Source of the DNA: an uncultured Bacilli bacterium
Lineage (GTDB): Bacteria; Bacillota_I; Bacilli_A; RFN20; CAG-826
Assembly: GCA_944376605.1 (NCBI GenBank)
Contig: CALWDE010000004.1
Span: forward strand, 1 to 64,000
DNA: 64,000 bases
Reading direction: 5' to 3'
This document shows, piece after piece, positions 8,150 through 16,193 of the stretch. How positions within the stretch are numbered: position 1 is the first letter of the stretch; each line of letters starts with the position of its first letter. A program made the position numbers and the translations under genes. Under the pieces are notes generated by a model. The model ran no database searches. It was not told where the DNA came from and saw nothing but the letters and a program-made list of their open reading frames with translations.

Positions 8150-9012
8150 TACTTTTTCTCCTTTCTTAAAGCTTTACATAATGCCTCTGCCAAAGAAGAA
8201 ACATCATGTAACCCTTCTAAAGAGAGAGGAATACCCTTTTCAATTGCCTTCTTTGCAAAGCGATAAACTTTAGGAGTATCAAGGGAATACTCTTCTAAAG
8301 AAAGAGAGAAAAGCTCTTCTGGAGTGCACACCTTCTTAATCTCCCCTTCTTCCATCACTACAACTTGGTCAGCGTGCTTAAGCACTAAATCCATGTCATG
8401 TGTCACTAAGATGAGGGTGGTGCCATCCTTTTTAATTTCTTCAAAAAGGGCCATCGTTTCTTCCGCGCTTGCCGGATCTAATCCAGAAGTTGGTTCATCG
8501 AGCACTAAAATCGAAGGTTTTGTTGCCAAAATCCCTGCAATAGCCACCTTTCTTTTCTCTCCACCAGATAACTGGAAGGGGCTTCTTTTATCAAAAGACT
8601 CGTCAAGACCTACTCTTCTTAAAGCTTCGTGAGCAGCTTGAAGTGCCTCCTCTTTTTTCATCCCAAAATTTCTTGGTCCAAAGGCAACATCTTTTTCTAC
8701 GGTATCTTCGAATAATTGATATTCAGGAAACTGAAAAACCATTCCCACTTTTTTTCGTAAAGAAAATAAGTCTTTGCTTCTCTCTTTTTTGTTTGCGGAA
8801 TTTATAAAATCTCCAATGATTACTTTGCCTTCTGTGGGATTTAAAAGAGCGTTCATCTGCTGAATAAGGGTGCTCTTCCCAGAACCTGTTTTGCCAACAA
8901 TCGCACTTGTTTTACCCTCTTCCAAAAGCAAATCTACCCCTTTTAAGGCGTCGTGAGCAAAGGGCGATTTTTTCTCATAGGTATAACTTACTTTTTCGAA
9001 CTGTATTGGCAT
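8149..9012 (-). CDS. ecfA2: Energy-coupling factor ATPase EcfA2
   Basis: ABC ATPase with Walker A GKTGSGKSTL, Q-loop FQFPEYQLFEDTV, signature LSGGEKRKVAIAG, Walker B ILVLDEPTSGLD and H-loop THDMD. The C-terminal extension is typical of EcfA2. It pairs with EcfA1 on the cytoplasmic side of EcfT; 287 aa. It overlaps ecfA1 by 25 bases and ecfT by one. Confidence 0.96.
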   Translation of the reverse strand: MPIQFEKVSYTYEKKSPFAHDALKGVDLLLEEGKTSAIVGKTGSGKSTLIQQMNALLNPTEGKVIIGDFINSANKKERSKDLFSLRKKVGMVFQFPEYQLFEDTVEKDVAFGPRNFGMKKEEALQAAHEALRRVGLDESFDKRSPFQLSGGEKRKVAIAGILATKPSILVLDEPTSGLDPASAEETMALFEEIKKDGTTLILVTHDMDLVLKHADQVVVMEEGEIKKVCTPEELFSLSLEEYSLDTPKVYRFAKKAIEKGIPLSLEGLHDVSSLAEALCKALRKEKK

Positions 9013-9833
9013 AACTCCTCCAATAAAGTGTCTTCCTCAAGTGAGGAAGAAAGAGAAATCCCTCTCGCTTTTAACGCTTTACCAAGTTCATAGGCAAAAG
9101 GGGCATCTAAATTTGCTTCTTCTAATTCTTTTTCGTGTGAAAAAACTTCTTCCCCTGTTCCTTCTAAAATGATTTTTCCTTTGGATAAAACCAAAACGTA
9201 ATCTGCCATAGCAGCCTCTTCCACATCATGGGTAATAGAAAGGATAGTGAGATCTGGATTTTCTTTTTTTCTTTCCTTCACTAAAGAAAGAATTTCTCTT
9301 TTTCCTTTAGGATCAAGCATCGAGGTTGCCTCATCAAGAAGAAGTAAAGAAGGCGATAAAGCTAAAACACCTGCTAAAGCCACTCTTTGTTTTTGCCCTC
9401 CTGATAAATTTTCAGGCGCTTGATCTAAATACTCTTCCATTCCAACTTCTTTGGCAGACTTTTCAATAATTTCGTCCATTTTAGAAGGGTCAATGGCACG
9501 ATTTTCTAAACCAAAAGCAATATCATCACGAACAGAAGAACCTACAAATTGATTATCAGGGTTTTGAAAGACAATTCCAATTAAGCCGCGGATTTTACTA
9601 CTATTTTCTACATCATAAGACATATTAAAAATCCGCAAAAGACTATTCGGTTCAATCTCTGTATATAGTCCTGCAAGAATTCTCGCCAAAGTACTTTTCC
9701 CAGAACCGTTATGACCAATTAAGGCAACATAATCGCCTTTCTTAATGGAAAAAGAAATATCATCTAAGACTTTTGGACCATTTTCTTTGTAAGAAAAAGA
9801 AAGGTGTTCTACTTCTACTGCTAATTCATCCAT
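8988..9833 (-). CDS. ecfA1: Energy-coupling factor ATPase EcfA1
   Basis: ABC ATPase with Walker A GHNGSGKST, Q-loop VFQNPDNQFVG, signature LSGGQKQRVALAG, Walker B LLLLDEATSMLDP and H-loop THDVEEA. The frame is open upstream to 9875, but the start at 9833 overlaps the dCMP deaminase stop as TAATG and has GGAG upstream, giving 281 aa. It is the first ATPase gene of the ECF module. Confidence 0.95.
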   Translation of the reverse strand: MDELAVEVEHLSFSYKENGPKVLDDISFSIKKGDYVALIGHNGSGKSTLARILAGLYTEIEPNSLLRIFNMSYDVENSSKIRGLIGIVFQNPDNQFVGSSVRDDIAFGLENRAIDPSKMDEIIEKSAKEVGMEEYLDQAPENLSGGQKQRVALAGVLALSPSLLLLDEATSMLDPKGKREILSLVKERKKENPDLTILSITHDVEEAAMADYVLVLSKGKIILEGTGEEVFSHEKELEEANLDAPFAYELGKALKARGISLSSSLEEDTLLEELCQYSSKK

Positions 9834-10315
9834 TAATAGGAAATCTCCGGAATTCTTCCCTGATATGCGCGGCATTTCACGCCAGCAAGTTCTAGTAACT
9901 TACGGGAAGCTTGATATATGGTATCACTAGAATGTTTATCCGATAAAAACACTACTTCTTTAATTCCTACTTGAATCATCGCTTTCGCACATTCATTGCA
10001 GGGAAATAAAGTCACATAAATCGTGCAATTATTTAATGCGCTGCCATTTCTCGTATTTAAAATTGCATTAAATTCTGCATGGCAGACATATAGATATTTG
10101 CTATCTAACCCTTCTCCATGCCCCCAAGGTAAATCTTCATCTTTAATATGACGGGGCATTCCGTTATAGCCAATAGAAACTACTTTGTGATTATCATCAA
10201 CAATACACGCTCCTACTTGCGTAGAAGGATCTTTGCTTCTTAGGGCGCTTAACATGGCAATCCCCATGAAATATTCGTCCCAATTAATATTATCTAAACG
10301 CATGGATTCACTCAT
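9833..10315 (-). CDS. dCMP deaminase (ComEB-type)
   Basis: Zinc-dependent deaminase supplying dUMP for thymidylate synthesis. The zinc and catalytic motif CHAEFNAILN and PCNECAKAMIQ are present, with DPSTQVGACIV near the N-terminus. An open frame reaches 10369, but that ATG lies inside the terminator hairpin of the preceding gene, so the start is set at 10315 (160 aa), where TATCAT sits nine bases upstream; 10303 is the alternative. Confidence 0.93.
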   Translation of the reverse strand: MSESMRLDNINWDEYFMGIAMLSALRSKDPSTQVGACIVDDNHKVVSIGYNGMPRHIKDEDLPWGHGEGLDSKYLYVCHAEFNAILNTRNGSALNNCTIYVTLFPCNECAKAMIQVGIKEVVFLSDKHSSDTIYQASRKLLELAGVKCRAYQGRIPEISY

Positions 10316-10354
10316 AACATGCCCATGATACAAATAGAGAGGAAGAAGATAAAC

Positions 10355-10376
10355 TAAAAAATGCCCCATAGGGGCA
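10355..10376 (-). terminator. Intrinsic terminator after the 48-aa gene
   Basis: On the minus strand the stem TGCCCC/GGGGCA with a 3-base loop is followed by six T residues. It ends the small-gene transcript and shows that the dCMP deaminase start must be downstream. Confidence 0.85.
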
Positions 10377-10397
10377 ATTCTTTTCTAAATCGCGTTT

Positions 10398-10544
10398 TTA
10401 AGAATGAGAAGAACTCATGGCATCGATGGTGGCTTCAATTGCTTCTCTTTCTTGATGAGATCCAGAAGCTAAAGCATATTCCATGTCGAGAGCGTAATCC
10501 TCTTCGCTTCTTTTTTTGAAAAAATCCAACTTAAGGTCGTTCAT
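10398..10544 (-). CDS. Small unknown protein (48 aa)
   Basis: A short gene between the OmpR-type regulator and dCMP deaminase. A GAGG ribosome binding site lies five bases before the ATG (10542-10544) and an intrinsic terminator follows the TAA, so it is a self-contained transcription unit. The protein is acidic and hydrophilic with no membrane segment; it starts MNDLKLDFFKKRSEED and has a helical middle. A tentative promoter, TTGTCT and CATACT spaced 16, lies upstream. Function unknown. Confidence 0.65.
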   Translation of the reverse strand: MNDLKLDFFKKRSEEDYALDMEYALASGSHQEREAIEATIDAMSSSHS

Positions 10545-10649
10545 ACTGCCCTCGCTTTCCTAGTTAAGTATGAAGGGAAGAGAAAAGTAGACAAGTAGGT
10601 CAAGTGTGACAGTGTAAGAGAAAAAGAGAAAACTCCCCAAAAAGGCAAA

Positions 10650-10679
10650 GAAAAAGACCTAGAGATTTTTTTCTCTAGG
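10650..10679 (-). terminator. Intrinsic terminator of the OmpR-type regulator gene
   Basis: Arms CCTAGAGA/TCTCTAGG (10672-10679 and 10658-10665) are followed on the minus strand by TCTTTTTC. Confidence 0.85.
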
Positions 10680-10689
10680 CCAAACTTCC

Positions 10690-11046
10690 TTAGAAGCGGG
10701 AGAGCATGACTAGCTTGTACCCTTTTCCGTAGACGCTATCGATACGCATACCGCGGACCACTAATAACTTCTTACGAATAGAGGCAATGTGGACGTCAAT
10801 GGTTCGAGTTTGCCATTCAACACTAGTACTATCCCATACCGCAGCAAGCAAATCGTTTCGAAGAACAATATGCCCTTTTGCATCATAGAGAACTTCAATA
10901 ATTTTCCATTCAATTGGTGTAAAACGCACACTTGTCTTACGGACGGGATCTTGCACTGTTCGTGTATCCATGTTGATTTCAACAAAAGAACCATCACCGC
11001 GGAGTACTTGGCAAATTGGTCCAGGACCCAGTGCTTCGAACATCAT
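10690..11046 (-). CDS. Stand-alone OmpR/PhoB-type winged-helix DNA-binding protein
   Basis: The 118-aa product consists almost only of the Trans_reg_C winged helix: RFTPIEWKIIEVLYD, RNDLLAAVWD, TRTIDVHIASIRKKL and the wing motif IDSVYGKGYKL. There is no receiver domain and the short N-terminal 30 residues cannot hold one. A ribosome binding site AAAGGAG lies nine bases before the first ATG. No histidine kinase is nearby. It is probably a transcriptional regulator with an unusual input. Confidence 0.88.
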   Translation of the reverse strand: MMFEALGPGPICQVLRGDGSFVEINMDTRTVQDPVRKTSVRFTPIEWKIIEVLYDAKGHIVLRNDLLAAVWDSTSVEWQTRTIDVHIASIRKKLLVVRGMRIDSVYGKGYKLVMLSRF

Positions 11047-11336
11047 ATAAAACTTCTCCTTTCATCAAAGGCTCCTTGCATTATTCATAAATCATGGAGA
11101 TAGGAAAGAAAAATTTTAGTTATATAGAAAAATTAACAAATATAACAAAAGAAAATCCAAGATTTCTACAAAACCTCTATGATTCTTTTCGTTAATTCAG
11201 TAAGGAAAAAAGCACATTTTTTAGGATTATTTCCCATTTTTTTATTCAAAATATACAAAAAGAGACAAATGTACCCATAGAGCACCACATTTAGGAAATG
11301 CAATTGTTTAATAAATATTTTTTTATTCATTGTCAA
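11047..11336. other. AT-rich intergenic region upstream of the OmpR-type regulator
   Basis: About 290 bases without a coding frame. On the minus strand a TTGTTA/TATAAC pair spaced 18 (within about 11110-11145) is a possible promoter for the regulator, leaving a leader of about 60-70 bases. No other structured element was seen. Confidence 0.4.
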
Positions 11337-11357
11337 AGATTGTTAAGCAAACAATCT
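11337..11357 (-). terminator. Hairpin at the end of the folT operon
   Basis: Perfect 8-bp arms AGATTGTT/AACAATCT with a 5-base loop directly after the folT stop. The following T-tract is weak (TTTG), so termination is likely but not certain. Confidence 0.6.
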
Positions 11358-11358
11358 A

Positions 11359-12141
11359 CTATTGATGAAAGTGTGAAAACATATTTTCTTGTATAGATAA
11401 AAACAAATCTGTAAGGAAAATCATAATTAAGAAATTAATTGGTGATCCAATAAGCTGCATTAAATAATAAGTTTGAAACAGCACTACATTGCCCGATGTT
11501 GCTATCGTGCTGTAATAGGCATAAAAGGCGAGCGATTTTAAAACATCCATGATAACAACTTGGCAGAAAAAACAAATAAATGCTGTTTCGTAGGGTTTTT
11601 GCGCCGTTATTTTCCTTTTTTCCAAATTTTTATTGCGCTTATAAAGATAAAAAATAACTCCTACATCTAAAAGAAAAGTAATAATCAAAAAGATAGGGGC
11701 TAGATAAGAGAAAGCATCACCAAGAGGAGATAAAGCGTCCGTGCCATAATAGACTCCAATTTGTACCGCTAATAAAACTACCATTTCTATCAATAAAGAA
11801 ATGGGAGAAGAAAATAATTTAGGGAAGCGCTTTGTAAACTTTTCTAAGCACCATGGAAGTGTTCCCAGTAAAGCGTAAACAAAGGAAAGATAAAAATTGT
11901 AATCTCCCCCAGAAGGAAAAATGAAAGCAGGAAGAAGATCCCCTAAAACACCAACTAAAGCGCCATAAATTGGCCCTATAAATAAAGAAGAGAACACCAC
12001 AAGAGCGGGAGTAGGAGAGAAACGCAAAAGGGGAAATAAATTCATAGGAACAGCTTTGGCGATACAGGTAAACACCACCGCTAAAGCAATAAGCATAGCC
12101 CCAAAAGCCATTTTCCGAACTGGCGACATAGTAATCTTCAT
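11359..12141 (-). CDS. folT: Folate ECF transporter S component (FolT)
   Basis: A 260-aa integral membrane protein of about six helices with the ECF S-component layout: MRKMAFGAMLIALAV-like start, then RFSPTPALVVFSSLFIGPIYGALVGVLGD, the stretch that characterises FolT-type binders. It overlaps folC by four bases. The shared EcfA1A2T module is encoded 1.5 kb away, so this is a group II ECF system that captures folates for FolC to polyglutamylate. Confidence 0.9.
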   Translation of the reverse strand: MKITMSPVRKMAFGAMLIALAVVFTCIAKAVPMNLFPLLRFSPTPALVVFSSLFIGPIYGALVGVLGDLLPAFIFPSGGDYNFYLSFVYALLGTLPWCLEKFTKRFPKLFSSPISLLIEMVVLLAVQIGVYYGTDALSPLGDAFSYLAPIFLIITFLLDVGVIFYLYKRNKNLEKRKITAQKPYETAFICFFCQVVIMDVLKSLAFYAYYSTIATSGNVVLFQTYYLMQLIGSPINFLIMIFLTDLFLSIQENMFSHFHQ

Positions 12142-13361
12142 TTTTTACTCACCTCTTCTTCCATCATCCAGGCAAAAGCCAAAGAACCTGTAATCACAAT
12201 TAGAGAAGAATTTCCTTTTTCTAGTTTCTCTAATGCGTCCTTAGGATTATCAATAAACTCATAAGGAAAGGAAACATAATCTTCACGCTTCCTTGCTCTT
12301 TTATTCGAAAAGGTTGTACATATAATTTTTGCTGCAATCTCTTCTAAAAGAGGGAATTCCTTTTCGATTTTTTTATCTTTTAAAGAAGCAAATAAGACAG
12401 AAACGCGTTTCCCTTTTGTATATTCTTTAATAGATGAAACAAGAGAAGAGATTGCTTCTTCATTATGCGCCCCATCAAAAAGATATCTTCCCTCTAAGTG
12501 AAATCTAGCAGGAAGAGGAGAAACCATTAAGCCGTTTCTAACTGCACTCTCCCTTACGGGAAAGCGGTTTTGTAGAAGCTCCACCGCTTTGATAGCTAAA
12601 GCGGCATCCATTGCTAAAGAACGCGCTGGAGAAGCAATCATATATCTTTTATCTTGATTATTGAGAGAAAAGGATGAGTAAACCCCTTCTATCGCAAAAT
12701 CGGTGATAGAAGAGGGGAAATGAAGCGAGCACGGCAAAAACGAGGCAACTTCTTCACAAGCCTTTTTTGCCTCTTCATCCATTTGTCCAATTAATGCAGG
12801 CACATTAGGACGAAAGATCCCGCTTTTTTGGAAAGCAATGCTGCGAGAGTCTTTTCCTAAAAAGGAAGTATGCTCTAAAGAAACAGAAGAAATGAGAGAT
12901 AACACAGGAGCAGAAGAGGGAATATTTGTTGCGTCAATTTTCCCGCCCATCCCGCATTCAATAATCGCAATATCCGGTTTCTTTTCATTAAAATAACTCA
13001 CCATAATTGCGGTGCTAATTTCAAAAGAACTTAAATGATATTTTTGAAAAAGCGCAAAGTAAGAATCAAAAATCCTTGCAAATTCTTCTTCTTTTATATG
13101 TTTTTGTTCAAAAAGTATCCCTTCTTTTGCCTCATGTAACCAAGGGGATAAATAGGAAGCAACCGAATAACCAGCTTCTTTATAAATTGCAGCAAGATAA
13201 CGCGCTGTGCTCCCCTTGCCATTACTCCCAGCAATATGAATATAAGGAAAATGAATGGATAAGCCGCTCTCCTTTAAAAAAGCATCGTAATGGTCGCGTT
13301 CATAACGCGCCATAGTGAAATCATTTTCTTTAAGATAAGAAAGAATATCGGGATAAGTCAT
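12138..13361 (-). CDS. folC: Folylpolyglutamate synthase / dihydrofolate synthase
   Basis: Mur-ligase-like ATP-dependent enzyme that adds glutamate to folates and keeps them in the cell. The P-loop motif IAGSNGKGSTARYL (about 43-56), the SPWLHEAKEGI folate segment, ECGMGGKIDATN and the C-terminal FDGAHNEEAI motif are visible; 407 aa. Its overlap with folT and smpB shows tight cotranscription; with the FolT transporter it forms a salvage unit. Confidence 0.95.
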   Translation of the reverse strand: MTYPDILSYLKENDFTMARYERDHYDAFLKESGLSIHFPYIHIAGSNGKGSTARYLAAIYKEAGYSVASYLSPWLHEAKEGILFEQKHIKEEEFARIFDSYFALFQKYHLSSFEISTAIMVSYFNEKKPDIAIIECGMGGKIDATNIPSSAPVLSLISSVSLEHTSFLGKDSRSIAFQKSGIFRPNVPALIGQMDEEAKKACEEVASFLPCSLHFPSSITDFAIEGVYSSFSLNNQDKRYMIASPARSLAMDAALAIKAVELLQNRFPVRESAVRNGLMVSPLPARFHLEGRYLFDGAHNEEAISSLVSSIKEYTKGKRVSVLFASLKDKKIEKEFPLLEEIAAKIICTTFSNKRARKREDYVSFPYEFIDNPKDALEKLEKGNSSLIVITGSLAFAWMMEEEVSKK

Positions 13362-13831
13362 TAATTGCCCCCAAAACGATGTCCAGAACGTTCTAGCTCC
13401 CTTTGCAAATCTCTTTGTTTTAAACTCTCCCTCTTATCATATGTTTTCTTACCTTTTGCAATTACAATCTCGACTTTAGCAAAGCCGTGTTGCAAAAAGA
13501 TTTTTGTAGGAACACAGGTATATCCGCCTTGCTTCAAACTACTAGCAATTTTGGCAATTTCTCTTTTTTGTAAAAGAAGTTTGCGGTCTCTTAAATGGTC
13601 CACATTAAAGATATTTCCTTCTTTATAGGGAGCAATGTGCATGTTGGCAATAAATGCTTCCTCATCTTTTACATAAATATAAGCATCGGAAAGAGAAGCA
13701 TCTCTTCTTCTTAAGCTTTTAATTTCCGTTCCTTTTAGCACTAGGCCCGCTACAAAAGTATCAAAGAAGAAATACTCGTGTCTCGCGGCACGATTTTCTA
13801 AGAGTAACCCACTTTCCTTCTTTTTTGCCAT
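13361..13831 (-). CDS. smpB: SsrA-binding protein SmpB
   Basis: SmpB binds tmRNA and delivers it to stalled ribosomes. The motifs NRAARHEYFFFDTFVAGLVLKGTE (split here: NRAARHEYFF, GLVLKGTEIKSLR), INMHIAPYKEGN-like ANMHIAPY and the basic tail KGKKTYDKRESLKQRD are present; 156 aa. The ssrA gene itself is not in the window. It overlaps folC by one base. Confidence 0.96.
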   Translation of the reverse strand: MAKKKESGLLLENRAARHEYFFFDTFVAGLVLKGTEIKSLRRRDASLSDAYIYVKDEEAFIANMHIAPYKEGNIFNVDHLRDRKLLLQKREIAKIASSLKQGGYTCVPTKIFLQHGFAKVEIVIAKGKKTYDKRESLKQRDLQRELERSGHRFGGN

Positions 13832-13839
13832 GAAGGAGA

Positions 13840-15399
13840 TTATACGCGAGAGATAGTAATAGACGCACTCTTTCCTTTGTCTAAATCACGAATTCCGTTT
13901 ATTTGAATTTGATAAGGGAAACTTTCTCCACTATGGAGTAATCCCTTCTCGCCTAAATAAGAAGGAGAGAAAATATTCTTACCTTCTTCTGGATAAAATA
14001 AATCATTATTGTCCGCGTAATAGATATTCGCACCATCTTGCTGATTTAAATGATTCTTTTGATCCGCCTCAACGAGTTCTAATAAAGAATAAGCATCTTC
14101 TTTGCTGTTTCTAGGATCATTATCCGCACCTACTGCATAGAAATAAGGCTCTAATGTTAAATCGTCGTTTGTGATTCCAAATACATAATTGTCTTTTAAG
14201 ATTAAATTTCCGCTTCTTCTTGCCTCAACAATTCGAGCGTCAACATGTGTAATACGGATTCCTGGCAAAGAATAATAAAGAGGGTACTGACCTAAATAAC
14301 GCTTTTCTGCGTCAAGTGAACTTAAGTTATCAAGTGATAAAAGTTCTATCATAATGCCTTCTGAAAAAGGAGATATCTCCCCTGAATCTGGAAGGAGAAA
14401 AATGCTCTCCCCATAGGAAGTATCTTTTAATTCCACAGTAAAAGAGTCTTCCTCTTGGTAAACAAGGTAAGGAGAAGACCAGCCTAAAGCATATTTGGTC
14501 CAAGCATGATGGTCCCCTAGTCCAAGATCCATCATATCAAGCCCTCCTAGAGGCATACGATACTTATATCTCTCATTACGGTAGGTATCATCAAAAGAGG
14601 CGCTATTGTAGTAATCGGGAAGACCAAATAAATGACCTGTTTCATGAATTAAAGTATGCGTGTCTGCCCCAAGAGAAGAACGTTCTAAAAAAGAATAAGA
14701 ACACCAGATGTAATCCATCCCAACAGGGGAAGAAAAATTCGCATTCGCACCATAGTCGTAATAGGTATACGCCCAAAACTCATTTGCCTCTTCTGCATTT
14801 AATCCTTCTGCTACATAGTCATGTTCTTCATATGTTGGAGCGCTATAAACTAGATACACGGCATCTAAATACCCATCTTGATTTTGATCAAAATCGGTTA
14901 AAGAGAGAGAAGAAGACAAAGAGGAAACCACCTCTCTTAATAAACGAACTGTTTTACGAGAATGGTTACTTGTTCCTTTCATAAACTCAGAAGCAGTAAC
15001 ATTCATTTCTATTTTGTCTGTAATCACAAAATCTAAAGATAAGGCTCCATAAGAAGAAAGGGAGTAATAATCCTGCACCGAATAAAAATATGGATTTGGG
15101 CCCAGAAAGGCAGTTTCTAGCTTTTCCTGATAGTCACTAGGAAAAAGAAAATCAGAAAACTCTACAGGCACCACTAAAGCTTTTTGATTTCCTCTTGCAG
15201 ATAAAGCAGGGGTGAATTCGCCCTCATCATAGGCGTTTAAAGCGTCATAAGTTAAAGAAGGAGAAGGCGCTTTTTCTAATTCTTTTGTTGCAGGAAGATA
15301 ACCTTTTTCCCACTCCGAAAAAGAGAAAGTATGACAAGAAGATAACGAAAAAGAGAAGAGAACAAGTAAGAAAAAAGCGAATAGTTTCTTCTTCACCAT
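13840..15399 (-). CDS. M6-family zinc metalloprotease lipoprotein
   Basis: The N-terminus has a hydrophobic signal and a lipobox ending LSSC (Cys 22), so the protein is anchored outside the membrane. The zinc motif HETGH (252-256) within IHETGHLFGLPDYY and the later GLDMMDLG fit M6 / immune-inhibitor-A-like peptidases. An EF-hand-like loop DFDQNQDGYLD (169-179) may bind calcium. It is 519 aa, eight bases ahead of smpB, and has TATAAT six bases before its ATG (15406-15411), so its mRNA may be leaderless. The substrate is unknown. Confidence 0.87.
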   Translation of the reverse strand: MVKKKLFAFFLLVLFSFSLSSCHTFSFSEWEKGYLPATKELEKAPSPSLTYDALNAYDEGEFTPALSARGNQKALVVPVEFSDFLFPSDYQEKLETAFLGPNPYFYSVQDYYSLSSYGALSLDFVITDKIEMNVTASEFMKGTSNHSRKTVRLLREVVSSLSSSLSLTDFDQNQDGYLDAVYLVYSAPTYEEHDYVAEGLNAEEANEFWAYTYYDYGANANFSSPVGMDYIWCSYSFLERSSLGADTHTLIHETGHLFGLPDYYNSASFDDTYRNERYKYRMPLGGLDMMDLGLGDHHAWTKYALGWSSPYLVYQEEDSFTVELKDTSYGESIFLLPDSGEISPFSEGIMIELLSLDNLSSLDAEKRYLGQYPLYYSLPGIRITHVDARIVEARRSGNLILKDNYVFGITNDDLTLEPYFYAVGADNDPRNSKEDAYSLLELVEADQKNHLNQQDGANIYYADNNDLFYPEEGKNIFSPSYLGEKGLLHSGESFPYQIQINGIRDLDKGKSASITISRV

Positions 15400-15417
15400 G
15401 CCTTGATTATATAAGCA

Positions 15418-16089
15418 TTAAACAAGGACGTAGAAATAAAGACTGATAAACATAAGAAGAGTGCCAAGCAAAACAAATAAATGCCATATCGTATGCCACC
15501 ACTTACTACGCTTATTTCCAAGTCCATATAAGAGGGCACCAATCGTATAAGAAACTCCGCCCATTAAAAGTAAAAAAGTAGCAGGATACCAGCCAATAGA
15601 AACAATAAGAGGATAAAAAGAAATAATTGCAGTCCATCCCATCCCTAAATAAATAGCCATGCAAATTTTGCGGAATTTATGAATATCTAAGCTGTTCAAT
15701 ATTGCTCCAGAAATGCCAAGAAAGGTCACAATTGCCCAAATAGACCATCCCCATTCTGGAAAGGAAGGACGCATCCCAGATAAACAGTAAGGTGTATAAG
15801 TACCCCATATCAAAAGAAACACCATGTTATGGTCTAAAATACGAAATACTTTTTTTACTTTTCCTTCCCTTAAACCGTGATAAATCGAAGAAACAGCATA
15901 AAGAATAAAAATCGAAACGACAAAGATAGAGGATGTAACAATGTTCCATATATTCCCTTGTCTAATACACTGAGCAAGAAGAAAAGGACCGCCTATAAGG
16001 GCAAAAAGTACCCCTAATGCGTGAGTAATACAGTTCCACATTTCTTGTTTTCTTGTATAGGAAGGAAGGACAACATCATCAATACACAT
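15418..16089 (-). CDS. PAQR / hemolysin III family membrane protein
   Basis: Seven predicted transmembrane helices in 223 aa with the family motifs ITHALGVLFALIG, YAVSSIYHGL, ILDHNMVFLLIWGTYTPYCL and the C-terminal WWHTIWHLFVLLG; the His and Asp residues form the putative metal site. Function in bacteria is not firmly settled (membrane fluidity or lipid hydrolase activity has been proposed). A promoter TTGCAA, 16-base spacer, TAGAAT ends six bases before the ATG, so the message is predicted to be leaderless. Confidence 0.93.
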   Translation of the reverse strand: MCIDDVVLPSYTRKQEMWNCITHALGVLFALIGGPFLLAQCIRQGNIWNIVTSSIFVVSIFILYAVSSIYHGLREGKVKKVFRILDHNMVFLLIWGTYTPYCLSGMRPSFPEWGWSIWAIVTFLGISGAILNSLDIHKFRKICMAIYLGMGWTAIISFYPLIVSIGWYPATFLLLMGGVSYTIGALLYGLGNKRSKWWHTIWHLFVLLGTLLMFISLYFYVLV

Positions 16090-16093
16090 ACCT

Positions 16094-16123
16094 AGATTCT
16101 AGCACTCATAGTGTGCTTTGCAA
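16094..16123 (-). promoter_or_regulatory. Leaderless promoter of the PAQR gene
   Basis: TTGCAA and TAGAAT (16096-16101) spaced 16 with an extended TGC before the -10; the ATG begins six bases after the -10 box. Confidence 0.6.
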
Positions 16124-16157
16124 TGTTATCTTGTTTCATTTACTAGATTATATGTTT

Positions 16158-16185
16158 TTGAACAAAATCAAGATGTGATTAAACT
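16158..16185 (+). promoter_or_regulatory. Promoter of the CDF transporter gene
   Basis: TTGAAC (16158-16163), 16-base spacer, TAAACT (16180-16185), with the ATG eight bases further on. No ribosome binding site separates them. Confidence 0.5.
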
Positions 16186-16193
16186 ATGTCCAT

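Noticed and set aside
10316-10369. Longer N-terminus for dCMP deaminase starting at 10369
   Set aside because: The ATG is inside an intrinsic terminator hairpin, so the ribosome cannot be on that transcript.
11047-11358. A riboswitch or receiver-domain remnant before the OmpR-type regulator
   Set aside because: AT-rich sequence with no conserved structure or receiver motif that I could see.
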